Below, in pieces: positions 38,880 through 47,160 of a DNA stretch of 64,000 bases (the stretch's first letter is position 1; every line of letters starts with the position of its first letter). The notes beneath the pieces are model-generated. The model did no database searches. It saw only the letters and a list, made by a program, of their open reading frames with translations, and was not told the DNA's origin. The stretch is from Pseudomonas hamedanensis (GTDB lineage: Bacteria; Pseudomonadota; Gammaproteobacteria; Pseudomonadales; Pseudomonadaceae): positions 4,818,001 through 4,882,000 of the forward strand of contig NZ_CP077091.1 in the NCBI RefSeq assembly GCF_014268595.2, in the 5' to 3' direction. Made by a program: the position numbers and the translations under genes.

Positions 38880-38942
38880 TGATGCGTCTCGACAGGGTGA
38901 CCATGGCGGTCACCCTAACGACGCGGCGTGCAGGGAACAAGA

Positions 38943-39758
38943 TCAAGCGTTGTTTTGTTTGGCCTTGGCACGCATTTTATCGGCCATGGTGGTCATTTCG
39001 TTGTAGAGCAGTTGCGGGTTTTTCTGTTTGATGGCCCAGGCCATGCGCCCTTGTTCGTGGGGCAGAATCATGAATTCGCCAGCGGCAACTTGCTGATAAA
39101 TGTAGTCGGCAATGTCGGCGGCGCTGATTGGTGAACTTTCCAGCAGTTTACCGACCTGCGCTTTCATGGCCGGGGTCGGACCACGGAAAGAGTCAAGCAA
39201 GTTGGTCTGGAAGAACGATGGACAGACCACGTGCACGGCCACTTCCTGCTGTGCCAGTTCAATCAACAGACTTTCCGACAACGCCACCACGCCGGCCTTG
39301 GCCACGTTGTAGTTACTCATGGCCGGGCCTTGCATCAAGGCGGCCATGGACGCGATGTTGATGATCTTGCCCTTGCTTTGCTCCAGCAGCGGCAAGAACG
39401 CTTTGCAGCCTTTGACCACCCCCATCAGGTTGATCGCGATCTGCCAGTCCCAGTCTTCCAGCGACAGTTCACTGAAGAAACCACCCGAGGCCACACCGGC
39501 GTTATTAACGATGACGTCGATGCCGCCAAGCTTCTCTTCGCAGGCTTGGGCGAACGCGGTGAGCTGGCTGTAATCGCGCACGTCGCAGCGCTGGATAAAA
39601 CCGTCGCCCCCCGCCTCGCGGACCATTTTCAGGGTTTCCTGCAGGCCGGGCTCGCTGACGTCGGACAAGGCCAGGTGCCAGCCTTCGCGCGCCCAGCGCA
39701 GTGCGATTTCGCGACCCAGGCCTGAGCCTGCGCCAGTGATCATCATGCGATTTTGCAT
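38943..39758 (-). CDS. Short-chain dehydrogenase/reductase
   Basis: Predicted NAD(P)-dependent oxidoreductase of 271 aa, substrate unknown. Cofactor motif MITGAGSGLGREIALRWA is at the N-terminus, NNAGVASGG follows at about residue 83, and the catalytic Ser...Tyr-x3-Lys lies in IASMAALMQGPAMSNYNVAKAG. The ATG at 39758 gives the usual SDR start; the open frame to 39830 lacks support. The C-terminal KQNPQ-like tail and MRAKAKQNNA end are basic. Confidence 0.87.
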   Translation of the reverse strand: MQNRMMITGAGSGLGREIALRWAREGWHLALSDVSEPGLQETLKMVREAGGDGFIQRCDVRDYSQLTAFAQACEEKLGGIDVIVNNAGVASGGFFSELSLEDWDWQIAINLMGVVKGCKAFLPLLEQSKGKIINIASMAALMQGPAMSNYNVAKAGVVALSESLLIELAQQEVAVHVVCPSFFQTNLLDSFRGPTPAMKAQVGKLLESSPISAADIADYIYQQVAAGEFMILPHEQGRMAWAIKQKNPQLLYNEMTTMADKMRAKAKQNNA

Positions 39759-40088
39759 AACAGACAGCCTTGTTGTTCCGGGGAAGATGCGCGGAGTGTA
39801 GCGAAGGAAGCGTGCGCGCCCACGCTCCATCAGATTGCTGAATGCAGGATCAAAAGATCAGCGCCTGCGCTAATTTTCGATGAATCCCTGTAGGCGCTGT
39901 CGCGTGCAACGAGGCTGCGATCTTTTCGCTCAAAACGAAATAACCGAGCAATCCAAATACATTAAAAAAACATTGAATTTTTTTTCATTGGGGCACGTCG
40001 GAACATGTAAGCCGGCTGGAATTTAGTTGCTCTCCAGCTGCCCACTGAGCATCAAGACTCTTCCAGACTCTGAACAAGGAAATCACCC
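39759..40088. other. Intergenic region upstream of the DUF3309 gene
   Basis: 330 bases. The left half holds an imperfect palindromic repeat (39851-39926) and the right half is AT-rich (AAAAAAACATTGAATTTTTTTTC near 39965). An AACAAGGAA site at 40074-40082 serves the DUF3309 gene. No long gene is visible. Confidence 0.6.
39851..39926. repeat. Imperfect REP-like palindrome (CAAAAGATC ... GATCTTTT)
   Basis: Ends AAAAGATC and GATCTTTT are inverted, with AGCGCCTGCGC / GTAGGCGCT inside. It resembles the CTGTAGGAGCTGC...GCTGCGATCTTTT repeats common in fluorescent pseudomonads but is degenerate. Confidence 0.5.
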
Positions 40089-40241
40089 ATGGGCACAATT
40101 CTAATCATCATCCTGATCCTGTTGCTGATCGGTGGTCTGCCGGTCTTCCCGCACTCCAGAAGTTGGGGTTATGGCCCGTCGGGCATTATCGGCGTGGTGT
40201 TGGTCGTGCTGCTGGTGCTGTTGTTACTCGGCAAGATATGA
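40089..40241 (+). CDS. DUF3309 family membrane microprotein
   Basis: Very small protein of 50 aa (MGTILIIILILLLIGGLPVFPHSR...), with two hydrophobic segments around a central GLPVFPHSRSWGYGPSG and ending in LLLLGKI. This is the DUF3309 pattern; function unknown. An AAGGAAATCACCC spacer precedes the ATG and a strong terminator follows 15 bases after the stop, supporting it as a real monocistronic gene. Confidence 0.88.
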   Translation: MGTILIIILILLLIGGLPVFPHSRSWGYGPSGIIGVVLVVLLVLLLLGKI

Positions 40242-40255
40242 CGATTTGAAGCGGT

Positions 40256-40290
40256 AAAAAAAGAGGCCCTTTTTCAAGGGCCTCTTTTTT
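40256..40290. terminator. Bidirectional terminator
   Basis: AAAAAAAGAGGCCC-TTTTTCAA-GGGCCTCTTTTTT, with A and T tracts on both sides. It serves the DUF3309 gene on plus and the LTA-synthase family gene on minus. Confidence 0.92.
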
Positions 40291-40313
40291 ATTGCATGGA
40301 CTTTACCGAGTCA

Positions 40314-42407
40314 TCAGTCCGGTTTGCCGTGGATCACACCGGCGGTGTTATCCATCAGACTCTTGGTCGCCGTTTGCAGGAACGACTCCAGCTTGAGTTT
40401 GAGTTCAGCGGTACGCGGTGCATTGGGCACTACTTCGGCGTGCGGATTGGCACCGAGCTGGTATTGCCAGATCTTCGGCCCCATGTCCTTGTCACGCGGC
40501 AGCACCAGAATCTGATCGGCCGTGACGATGGCGGTGGTCTGCTCGCTGCCCGACGGTTTGATCACGCCGAAACCGGTATCGCCTTGCGGCAGGTTGAGCA
40601 GATCGCGGCCCCAGCACTGGTGACGCACTTCGCCACCGAGACGGCCCATGATGGTCGGCACGATGTCGATCTGCGTGCCCACGGTGTGGTCACGGGTGCC
40701 GAATTTTTCCTGGATGCCCGGCGCGATCATCAGCATTGGCACGTTGAAGCGGCCCAGGTCCATCTCGGTGATCTGGCGCTCGTTGCCGAAGCCGTGGTCG
40801 CCGACGATGACGAACAGGGTTTCCTTGAAGTACGGCTCTTTGCGGGCCTTCTCGAAGAACTGCCCCAGCGCCCAGTCGGAGTAGCGCATGGCAGTCAGGT
40901 GTTCGTTGAGGCTGCCACGGTCAGTGACGCGCTCGACCGGCAATGGCGTCGGCAAGGCGTATGGCGTGTGGTTGGACAGCGTCTGCAACAGCGCATAGAA
41001 CGGCTTGCCGTTTTCCCGCGCCTTGAGCTCCTGCAGGCCACGATCGAACATGTCCTGGTCGGACACGCCCCAGGTCGGATCGGAGAACACCGGGTTGACG
41101 AAGTCGTTACGGCCAACGAAGTTGGTCATGCCCTGGTTGCTGAAGAAACCCGACTGGTTGTCCCAGGCGAAGTCGCCGTTGTAGACATAGACGTCGTCGT
41201 AGTCACGGGCGCTGAGCAACTGCGGCAGGCCCGACAGCTTGTGGCTGCCTTCCGGCGTCTGCATCAGGTATTCGAAACCTGGCAGATTGGGGAAGCAGGC
41301 CATGGTCGCGAACATGCCTTGGTGGGTGTGGGTGCCGTTGGAGAAGAAACGGTCGAACAGCAGACCCTCCTTCGACAGCTTGTCCAGATACGGAGTGATA
41401 TTGCCCGGCGCACCCAGCGCACCCACCGAGTGACCGGCCATGCTTTCCATCAGGATCACGACGACGTTCTTGATCGGCAGGGTCTTGTCAGCCGGTGGCG
41501 TGTAGTCGCGGCGCACCGCGGCGATGTCGGCATCGACCAGTTTCTCGTCGGCCATCACCAGCATGTCTCGCACGACTTGCTGCGCCTGTTCTTGCGGCAG
41601 CGTGGCTTTCCAGATGTTGTCACGGTCCTCGCCCATGCGCGATTTGGCGGCGGCGATCAGCGACAGCGTGCCGTTGAGGCCGAGCTGGTTGGCGAAGTTC
41701 GAATCGGTGGTGTAGACATCGCCCCAACGCATGGGCGGGCCCTGACGCAGGGTGCCACGCGCGGCAACCACGCAGATCAGCAGGCAAACCACGAACACCG
41801 CCAGACGGGTGTACCACGGCGCCACCTGACGGCTGCTGACGCTGCCTCCGCTGAATGGCCCGCGCGGACGTGTGGCGCGGTCGGCGCCCTTGAACGCCAG
41901 GGTCAGAATGACCGTGCCGATGACCCACGCCAGCAGATAGCGCACCACCGGGAAACCGTACCAGAGCATGCTCATCACGGTTTTCGGGTCTTCTTTCACG
42001 TACTGGAACACCAGGCCGTTGAGGCGCTGGTGGAACTCGCGGTAGAAGTCCATCTCCATCAGGCCGAGGAACAGCGCGATGCTCGAAGCGACCGTCAGCC
42101 ACAGACGGAAGAAGCCGCGTGCCGCCATGGCGCGGGCGCTGAACAGCGACAGCACCAGCGGAATGCACAGGTAGACCACCAGGCGCAGGTCAAAACGCAG
42201 GCCATTGGCGAAGGCTTCGAGGAACGTCGAAGCCGGAGTGTCGAGGATCATCTCGCGGTTGTAGACCAGCAGCGCGAGGCGCAGCACGGAAAACATCACC
42301 ATCATGACCAGCGCACAAAGCAGCGTGTAGGCCAGATGCGATTTGACGGTCGGTTGCAGCAGGCGAGCAGAAGATCGCTGCTGATTCAGGGCGTCCGGGT
42401 TTGCCAT
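40314..42407 (-). CDS. LTA synthase family sulfatase-fold membrane protein
   Basis: Inner-membrane phosphoglycerol or phosphoethanolamine transferase-type protein of 697 aa. About five N-terminal helices (from HLAYTLLCALVMMVMFSVL to RLAVFVVCLLICVVAARG) precede a periplasmic alkaline-phosphatase-like domain (about 280-660). The metal site is visible: NVVVILMESMAGHSVGAL, the nucleophile Thr in NGTHTHQGMFATMACFPN, and IVGDHGFGNE. Gram-negative members modify periplasmic glucans or lipids; which acceptor is used here is unknown. Confidence 0.88.
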   Translation of the reverse strand: MANPDALNQQRSSARLLQPTVKSHLAYTLLCALVMMVMFSVLRLALLVYNREMILDTPASTFLEAFANGLRFDLRLVVYLCIPLVLSLFSARAMAARGFFRLWLTVASSIALFLGLMEMDFYREFHQRLNGLVFQYVKEDPKTVMSMLWYGFPVVRYLLAWVIGTVILTLAFKGADRATRPRGPFSGGSVSSRQVAPWYTRLAVFVVCLLICVVAARGTLRQGPPMRWGDVYTTDSNFANQLGLNGTLSLIAAAKSRMGEDRDNIWKATLPQEQAQQVVRDMLVMADEKLVDADIAAVRRDYTPPADKTLPIKNVVVILMESMAGHSVGALGAPGNITPYLDKLSKEGLLFDRFFSNGTHTHQGMFATMACFPNLPGFEYLMQTPEGSHKLSGLPQLLSARDYDDVYVYNGDFAWDNQSGFFSNQGMTNFVGRNDFVNPVFSDPTWGVSDQDMFDRGLQELKARENGKPFYALLQTLSNHTPYALPTPLPVERVTDRGSLNEHLTAMRYSDWALGQFFEKARKEPYFKETLFVIVGDHGFGNERQITEMDLGRFNVPMLMIAPGIQEKFGTRDHTVGTQIDIVPTIMGRLGGEVRHQCWGRDLLNLPQGDTGFGVIKPSGSEQTTAIVTADQILVLPRDKDMGPKIWQYQLGANPHAEVVPNAPRTAELKLKLESFLQTATKSLMDNTAGVIHGKPD

Positions 42408-42720
42408 GTCGTTTTAGGACCCATTGGAAGTTGAAGTTGCAAAAATACAGCGGCGCCATGCCCTCTATTGGTCATTCCAGACCCCGGGGCGTGCGCAGTG
42501 CGCAAATGTTGCACGATCATCCACACCATTGCCATTGATTACTGCCCTGCCCGCTGACACTTTCATTTAAAGCAGCACAGGCGAGACAACGTGCAAAAGT
42601 GCGGGCGAATTGTCTTGGACACTTTGTGAAAATTTCGTGCAACGCATATCCGGAAACACAATATAAAGAACAAACAAAACGCCCCGAACCGGTCGGGGCG
42701 TTCTGCAGTCGGTGCGGCAA
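42408..42720. other. Intergenic region START protein - LTA synthase family gene
   Basis: 313 bases. It contains the START gene terminator (42672-42702) and presumably the promoter of the downstream LTA-synthase family gene on the minus strand. Nothing else is recognised. Confidence 0.6.
42672..42702 (-). terminator. Rho-independent terminator after the START protein gene
   Basis: AACGCCCCGA-ACCGG-TCGGGGCGTT stem, followed on the minus strand by TTGTTTG. It lies 18 bases past the stop codon. Confidence 0.85.
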
Positions 42721-43326
42721 TTATTTCTCGGCGCGTTCTTTCAGCGCTTTGAGCGTGTTGAACGGCGCGTCGACAACGAACTTGTTAGCCACCATCGCCG
42801 GCACACTGCCGCCAGGATTGGTGTGCACCTGATAGGTCACTTCGACCTGATCGCCCTTGGGTACGAATTTCCAGAAGCCTTTGACTTCGGTGACACGCAC
42901 AAAGCCTTTCTCTTCCGGCAGATAGGTCGGCACGCCTTCAAGGTTGCGGGTCAGGCTGCCGTCAGTGCCTTCAAGGGTGGTGATCTTCAACACCGAGTCA
43001 CGCGGGGTCACCGGCCATGGCGTATTGAACTGAGAATAGGTCCAGCTCTGATCGCCTTCATGCTCGAGCAGCTTCTGGGACTTGCACTCGTGAATCCAGG
43101 CGCATGCACCCGCGACATCTTCCTGCAAGGCGCGCAGTTTGGCGACGGTGGTCTTCATCAGCGCAACGCCCTGATAGGCCTTGTAGTCCGAACCTGGCAC
43201 TTCGCTCAGGGAAACCTTGATGCCCTGTTCGTTCTTGGCGACTTTCCACTCTTCAGCCTGAGCCATCGAGGTGGCGAGCACAGCGGTCAATCCACACAAC
43301 ACGGCGATACGATGCAGCGAACCCAT
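42721..43326 (-). CDS. Exported START-domain lipid-binding-type protein
   Basis: Secreted protein of 201 aa. The signal peptide MGSLHRIAVLCGLTAVLATSMAQA is predicted to be cleaved before EEWKV. The rest matches the START/SRPBCC fold (VSLSEVPGSDYKAYQGVALMKTTVAKLRALQED, TPWPVTPRDSVLKITT). Bacterial START proteins bind lipids or other hydrophobic ligands, but no ligand is known here. The ATG at 43326 has AAGGA 8 bases upstream; an in-frame extension to 43392 is not needed. Confidence 0.85.
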   Translation of the reverse strand: MGSLHRIAVLCGLTAVLATSMAQAEEWKVAKNEQGIKVSLSEVPGSDYKAYQGVALMKTTVAKLRALQEDVAGACAWIHECKSQKLLEHEGDQSWTYSQFNTPWPVTPRDSVLKITTLEGTDGSLTRNLEGVPTYLPEEKGFVRVTEVKGFWKFVPKGDQVEVTYQVHTNPGGSVPAMVANKFVVDAPFNTLKALKERAEK

Positions 43327-43367
43327 AGTCTTATTCCTTATTGTTGAAGTTCCGTTCGTTTGACACA

Positions 43368-43622
43368 TCACGCCGCGGTCATTCGCTCCCACCAGCCGAT
43401 CAACCTGATCGCCTCTTCCGAGCTGGCGCCACAGACTTCAACATCCGCAGCGAACCCTGAACAGACCGGCGGGCGTTCCGGGCGACCGAAAATATTGCAC
43501 AGGTTATCGACCGAGAGTTGCACGCAACGTTCACCGGCAGGTTTGCCATCGGGCATGCCGGGGATCGGCGAACTGATGGAGGGGGCAATGCAGCAAGCGC
43601 CACAGCCTTCACGGCATTTCAT
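43368..43622 (-). CDS. YkgJ family cysteine cluster protein
   Basis: Small protein of 84 aa with a conserved set of cysteines (CREGCGACC at residues 3-11, then RCVQLSVDNLCNIF and RPPVCSGF), expected to bind zinc or an iron-sulfur cluster. It belongs to the YkgJ/CxxCxxCC group; the biological role is unknown. Confidence 0.88.
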   Translation of the reverse strand: MKCREGCGACCIAPSISSPIPGMPDGKPAGERCVQLSVDNLCNIFGRPERPPVCSGFAADVEVCGASSEEAIRLIGWWERMTAA

Positions 43623-43732
43623 GACGAACCAATCCTCGCGACGGACGATGTGTTAAAGGAGACGGGGCACAGAGTAACCGCTAAAACGGCTGTTTCAAAT
43701 TGCCTGAACCGGGTTTTGCGCGATAACTGAAA

Positions 43733-43748
43733 GTGACTGCGCAGTCAC
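43733..43748. promoter_or_regulatory. Perfect 16-bp palindrome
   Basis: GTGACTGCGCAGTCAC lies between the YkgJ gene and the Lys/Ala-rich protein gene. It has no T tract on either side, so it looks like a protein-binding site or small hairpin rather than a terminator. No known regulator motif matched. Confidence 0.35.
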
Positions 43749-43788
43749 AGGCAAAGCGTCTGTTCTGCGGGTCAGAGGTGGCTGTTAG

Positions 43789-44259
43789 TCACTGTTTGAA
43801 TTCGAAATCCAGGGCAGCGCCTTCAACTTCGCGGCGTTCTTCACGCAGTTGCAATTGCATTTCGTTGCTGAGCAAACGGCCGTTGAGCTGGAAGCCGCTG
43901 TCTTTTTCGCCAAACATCTGCGGCAGGATTGCCTCGCGTTTGGGCAATTCCACTGCGCCCTTGGGTTTCAATTCCTCAACCAGGTCTTTGGGCAGGCTGA
44001 GATCGAGTTTTGCCGGCGGCAATTTGGTTTTCGCCACTTCGCTGGCAGATTTCGACTTGGAAGCTACCGGGCGTCGCTTCTTTGCCGGGGTGGCTTTTTT
44101 GGACTGGGCTTTCTTCACCGGTGCCGCGGTCTTGACGGCCTTGTTGGTCTTATGGGTCGCTGCCGGCTTTTCCTGGGGAGCAGCCGCCATGACACTGGGT
44201 GCCTGACCCATCACCAGTAAACCCAGCAATACCCACGCGGCAGGAACAATCGCTTTCAT
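43789..44259 (-). CDS. Lys/Ala/Pro-rich exported protein (often mislabelled translation initiation factor 2)
   Basis: Protein of 156 aa with a signal peptide (VPAAWVLLGLLVMGQAPSVMAAAP). A low-complexity region rich in K, A, P and T follows (residues about 27-85), then a more conserved tail (LDLSLPKDLVEELKPKG, LPQMFGEKDSGFQLNGRLL). The low-complexity part can attract an IF-2 label by composition, but no GTPase domain exists and the signal peptide argues against it. Function unknown. The ATG at 44259 is the natural start of the signal peptide. Confidence 0.75.
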   Translation of the reverse strand: MKAIVPAAWVLLGLLVMGQAPSVMAAAPQEKPAATHKTNKAVKTAAPVKKAQSKKATPAKKRRPVASKSKSASEVAKTKLPPAKLDLSLPKDLVEELKPKGAVELPKREAILPQMFGEKDSGFQLNGRLLSNEMQLQLREERREVEGAALDFEFKQ

Positions 44260-44337
44260 GGACCCAACAAGACTAACGGCAGAGGGCCACATGCTCGCCT
44301 GTTGTGCGCGACAAGACAAGCCTGACCTGCCGCTCGT

Positions 44338-45777
44338 TCAGAATCCGCCAGCCGTTTCCTGACACAGTTGGGTCGCCAGCAACCCGAGTGTCATCAACGC
44401 CCTCTCCGCCTCGCGGTTCCATGGGATCCCGCAGTTCAGGCGGATGCAGTGGTTGAACTGCTCGGTATTACTGAAGATCAGGCCCGGTGCGATGCTGATG
44501 CCCTGCTGCAACGCGCGGACATGCAATTCCTGCGTGTTGACCCGCCCCGGCAAGCTCACCCACAGGATGAAACCGCCCGTGGGCCGGGACATTTGCGTGC
44601 CTTCGGGGAAGTGTTGCTGCACCGCCAACTGGAAAGCACTGAGATTTTTTCGGTATTCCTGACGGATGTACCGTAAATGCCGGTCATAGCCGCCGTTCTC
44701 AAGGTAGGCGGCGATGGCCATCTGCGTCACGCTGCAGGCCGAATGGGTACTGAATGTCTGCAAGCGCTGGATTTCCTGCTGATACTTGCCAGCGATCATC
44801 CAGCCGATGCGCACGCCGGGCGACAACGTCTTGGAAAAGCTCGAACAGTAAATCACTCGATCAAGCCGGTCGTAGGCCTTGAGGGCCTTGGTGCGGCCCT
44901 GCTCGAACATCAATTCACCGTAAATGTCGTCTTCGACAATCTGGATATCGAAATCCGAGGCCAGGCGCAGCAGTTGTTTCTGCCGCTCTTCGGGCATGGT
45001 GCCGCCCAGCGGATTGCTCAGCCGTGTGGTCAGCACCAGTGCCTTGATCGACCATTGGTTGGCGGCCAGTTGCAACGCTTCAAGGCTCATGCCAGTGGCC
45101 GGATCGCTGGGAATCTCGATGACTTTCAGGCCCAGCAGATCAGCCAGTTGCAGCAGCCCGTAGTAGGTCGGTGATTCGGCCGCGATCAGATCGCCCGGCC
45201 GGGTCAGTACGCGCAGTGACATTTGCAGAGCATCGACGCAGCCGTGGGTGATCACCACTTCCGAGGGGTCGACCACTACGCCGGCGTCACGCATGCGAAT
45301 CGCGACTTGCCGCCGCAGCGGCTCGAATCCCGGGCTGAACATATAGCTGAACGCCCGCGGACTATGAAAACGCGTGACCTTGGCCAGTTGCTGATGCAGC
45401 GCGCGGACCGGCAAATAATCGACACTGGGCACCGCGGCGCCCAACGGGAACACGCCCTCGCGGCGAGACTCGACCAGGACCTGCTGAATGATGCTGCTGC
45501 GGGTGACCAGTCCTGGCCGTTCGACCCGGGCGATGTCCGGGGTCGGCGCCGTCAGTGCGGGCGTCTGGTGGACGTAGTAACCGGACTGTGGACGGGCGCG
45601 GATCAGCCCTTGATCTTCAAGGTTGGCATACGCCTGCAACACCGTCGCATGACTGACATTGAGCTGCGAACTCATCTTGCGCACCGAAGGCACGCGCTCT
45701 CCCGGTTGATAGACACCGCGGCGGATGTCTTCGGCCAGTTGCTGAGCAATACGCTGGTAAAGCAAGAGATTGGTCAT
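44338..45777 (-). CDS. MocR-type (GntR/aminotransferase) transcriptional regulator
   Basis: DNA-binding protein of 479 aa fused to a PLP-binding aminotransferase-like domain. The N-terminal winged helix reads LAEDIRRGVYQPGERVPSVRKMSSQLNVSHATV (split here by family motif), about residues 12-60. The C-terminal fold-type I domain has the PLP lysine in YCSSFSKTLSPGVRIGW and the NPLGGTMP and EDDIYGELMF motifs. The target genes are unknown; such regulators often control a divergent neighbour, but here the next gene converges. Confidence 0.9.
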   Translation of the reverse strand: MTNLLLYQRIAQQLAEDIRRGVYQPGERVPSVRKMSSQLNVSHATVLQAYANLEDQGLIRARPQSGYYVHQTPALTAPTPDIARVERPGLVTRSSIIQQVLVESRREGVFPLGAAVPSVDYLPVRALHQQLAKVTRFHSPRAFSYMFSPGFEPLRRQVAIRMRDAGVVVDPSEVVITHGCVDALQMSLRVLTRPGDLIAAESPTYYGLLQLADLLGLKVIEIPSDPATGMSLEALQLAANQWSIKALVLTTRLSNPLGGTMPEERQKQLLRLASDFDIQIVEDDIYGELMFEQGRTKALKAYDRLDRVIYCSSFSKTLSPGVRIGWMIAGKYQQEIQRLQTFSTHSACSVTQMAIAAYLENGGYDRHLRYIRQEYRKNLSAFQLAVQQHFPEGTQMSRPTGGFILWVSLPGRVNTQELHVRALQQGISIAPGLIFSNTEQFNHCIRLNCGIPWNREAERALMTLGLLATQLCQETAGGF

Positions 45778-45928
45778 GACGCAGCACTCGATTTCACGGG
45801 CATTTTATTCTTGTGTGAAACAATACCGGAACAGTTGGGAAGTGTACTGGGACAGTTGCCACTTTAGTCGACCATACAGTGCGGTGTCAGCCCCTGTCTG
45901 TACTGTTTTGCGCGCCAGTCGACAGACG

Positions 45929-45963
45929 AAAAAAAGCCCGGCTCTGCATCACAGGCCGGGCTT
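45929..45963 (-). terminator. Terminator after the OmpA lipoprotein gene
   Basis: AAGCCCGGC-N12-GCCGGGCTT with a run of A on the left, so T on the minus strand. It ends the three-gene envelope operon 16 bases after the OmpA stop. Confidence 0.85.
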
Positions 45964-45979
45964 CCCAATGACGCCTCCC

Positions 45980-46792
45980 TCAGCGGGCGGCGCCGAGCTG
46001 GCCTTTCTCGTCGGAGAAAACAATCTCCACGCGCCGATTCTGCGCCCGTCCGCGTTCGGACGCGTTGGCATCCACGGGATATTCATCGCCGTAACCTTCG
46101 ACCTGGATGCGTTTTTCGTCGATACCCAAATCGATCAGCACATCGGCCACCGATTGTGCGCGGTCGCGGGACAGCTTGAGGTTTTCCTGCTTGCCGCCCG
46201 TGCTGTCGGTGTAGCCCTCGATGCGCACCACGCGTTTCGGATTCAGCTGCAAGAACTGCACGATCTTCAGCACCACGCGGTTGGCGGAGTTCTTCAGCTC
46301 GGCCTGGCCGGTGTCGAACAACACGTCGCCCAGGGTCATTACCAGACCACGATCCGTTTGCGTGGTAGCGAGCGCGACGATCTGTTCTTCGAGCCACTTG
46401 CCCTGCTGTTGCACGCTCAGCAGTTTCGACTCGCGCAGGGCCAGTTGCAGGCGCTGGCGTTCCAGTTCGAGCTTGGCGGCACGCTCTTCGTTGAGCACCT
46501 GATTGGTGTGCTCACGGGCGATTTCGCTGTAGCGCTGGCTCAGGTAGGCGTAATGCACCACGTCCGAACCACTGCCCCAATAGGTCGACAAGCGATCGGC
46601 ACGCGCCAGCGATTCTCCGGCGCGGATCACGTCTTTCGGCGCGATGCGCAGCACGTTGGAGTCTTCTTTGACTTTCTGGAAGTCGGCACCGGCCTGTTGC
46701 AGGGCCGCTTCGCTGTGCTGGCCGGCGCAGCCGTAGAGGCTCGCGCAACCGGCGAGGAGCAAGGCGCCGAATACACTGGATTTGAGGCTCAT
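45980..46792 (-). CDS. OmpA-family peptidoglycan-binding lipoprotein
   Basis: Outer-membrane lipoprotein of 270 aa. A lipobox (LLLAGCASLYGC) follows a short signal; the first Cys is residue 16. A DUF4398-like helical region spans about 25-130 with coiled-coil character (EERAAKLELERQRLQLALRESKLL), and the OmpA domain covers about 145-260 (FDTGQAELKNSAN, IEGYTDSTGGKQENLKLSRDRAQSV, GRAQNRRVEI). The TDSxG and NRRVE residues for diaminopimelate binding are intact. Its start overlaps the preceding DUF4398 gene by 4 bases. Confidence 0.9.
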   Translation of the reverse strand: MSLKSSVFGALLLAGCASLYGCAGQHSEAALQQAGADFQKVKEDSNVLRIAPKDVIRAGESLARADRLSTYWGSGSDVVHYAYLSQRYSEIAREHTNQVLNEERAAKLELERQRLQLALRESKLLSVQQQGKWLEEQIVALATTQTDRGLVMTLGDVLFDTGQAELKNSANRVVLKIVQFLQLNPKRVVRIEGYTDSTGGKQENLKLSRDRAQSVADVLIDLGIDEKRIQVEGYGDEYPVDANASERGRAQNRRVEIVFSDEKGQLGAAR

Positions 46793-47151
46793 TGGGCCTC
46801 CCCCAGTTGCAGTTGCTTGCGTAGGCGGACGATGCGGGTATTGAGCACGTTCAGTTGTTCTTCGCTTTTTTGCGTCAGCACCTTGGCTTCGGCCAGACGG
46901 GCATCCAGTTCGGCCTGTTCGGCGCGCATGCGCGCATTGCGATAGGACTCGTCTGCCATGTTGCCTTTGGCCCGGTTGTACTTGGTTTCGGCCAGTTGCA
47001 TTTGCGGGACTTCGTCGGCCGTTGCACCGACAGCCTTGGCCTGGGCGATGGCCTGTTCGGTCAAACGCATTTGTTCGTTAGGTGCCGGATCGGTTGCGCA
47101 GCCGGCCAGGGCCAGCACGGCCACCGCCGCGAAAAGAAGTCGATTACTCAC
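46789..47151 (-). CDS. DUF4398 lipoprotein
   Basis: Lipoprotein of 120 aa with the lipobox LALAGCATDP (Cys18) and a long helical body rich in E, A, K and R (LAETKYNRAKGNMADESYRNARMRAEQAELDARLAEA) that is likely a coiled coil. The start is GTG (47149-47151), with TAGGGAT upstream. It sits between the solute-binding protein gene (9-base gap) and the OmpA gene (4-base overlap), so all three are one transcription and translation unit. Role unknown. Confidence 0.82.
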   Translation of the reverse strand: MSNRLLFAAVAVLALAGCATDPAPNEQMRLTEQAIAQAKAVGATADEVPQMQLAETKYNRAKGNMADESYRNARMRAEQAELDARLAEAKVLTQKSEEQLNVLNTRIVRLRKQLQLGEAQ

Positions 47152-47160
47152 TAAGAATCC

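Noticed and set aside
40296..42434. 712-codon plus-strand open frame antisense to the LTA-synthase family gene
   Set aside because: His/Arg/Gln-rich shadow translation typical of antisense frames; the minus-strand protein has clear motifs.
43733..43748. Transcription terminator at the GTGACTGCGCAGTCAC palindrome
   Set aside because: No T tract on either strand; kept only as an unexplained palindrome.
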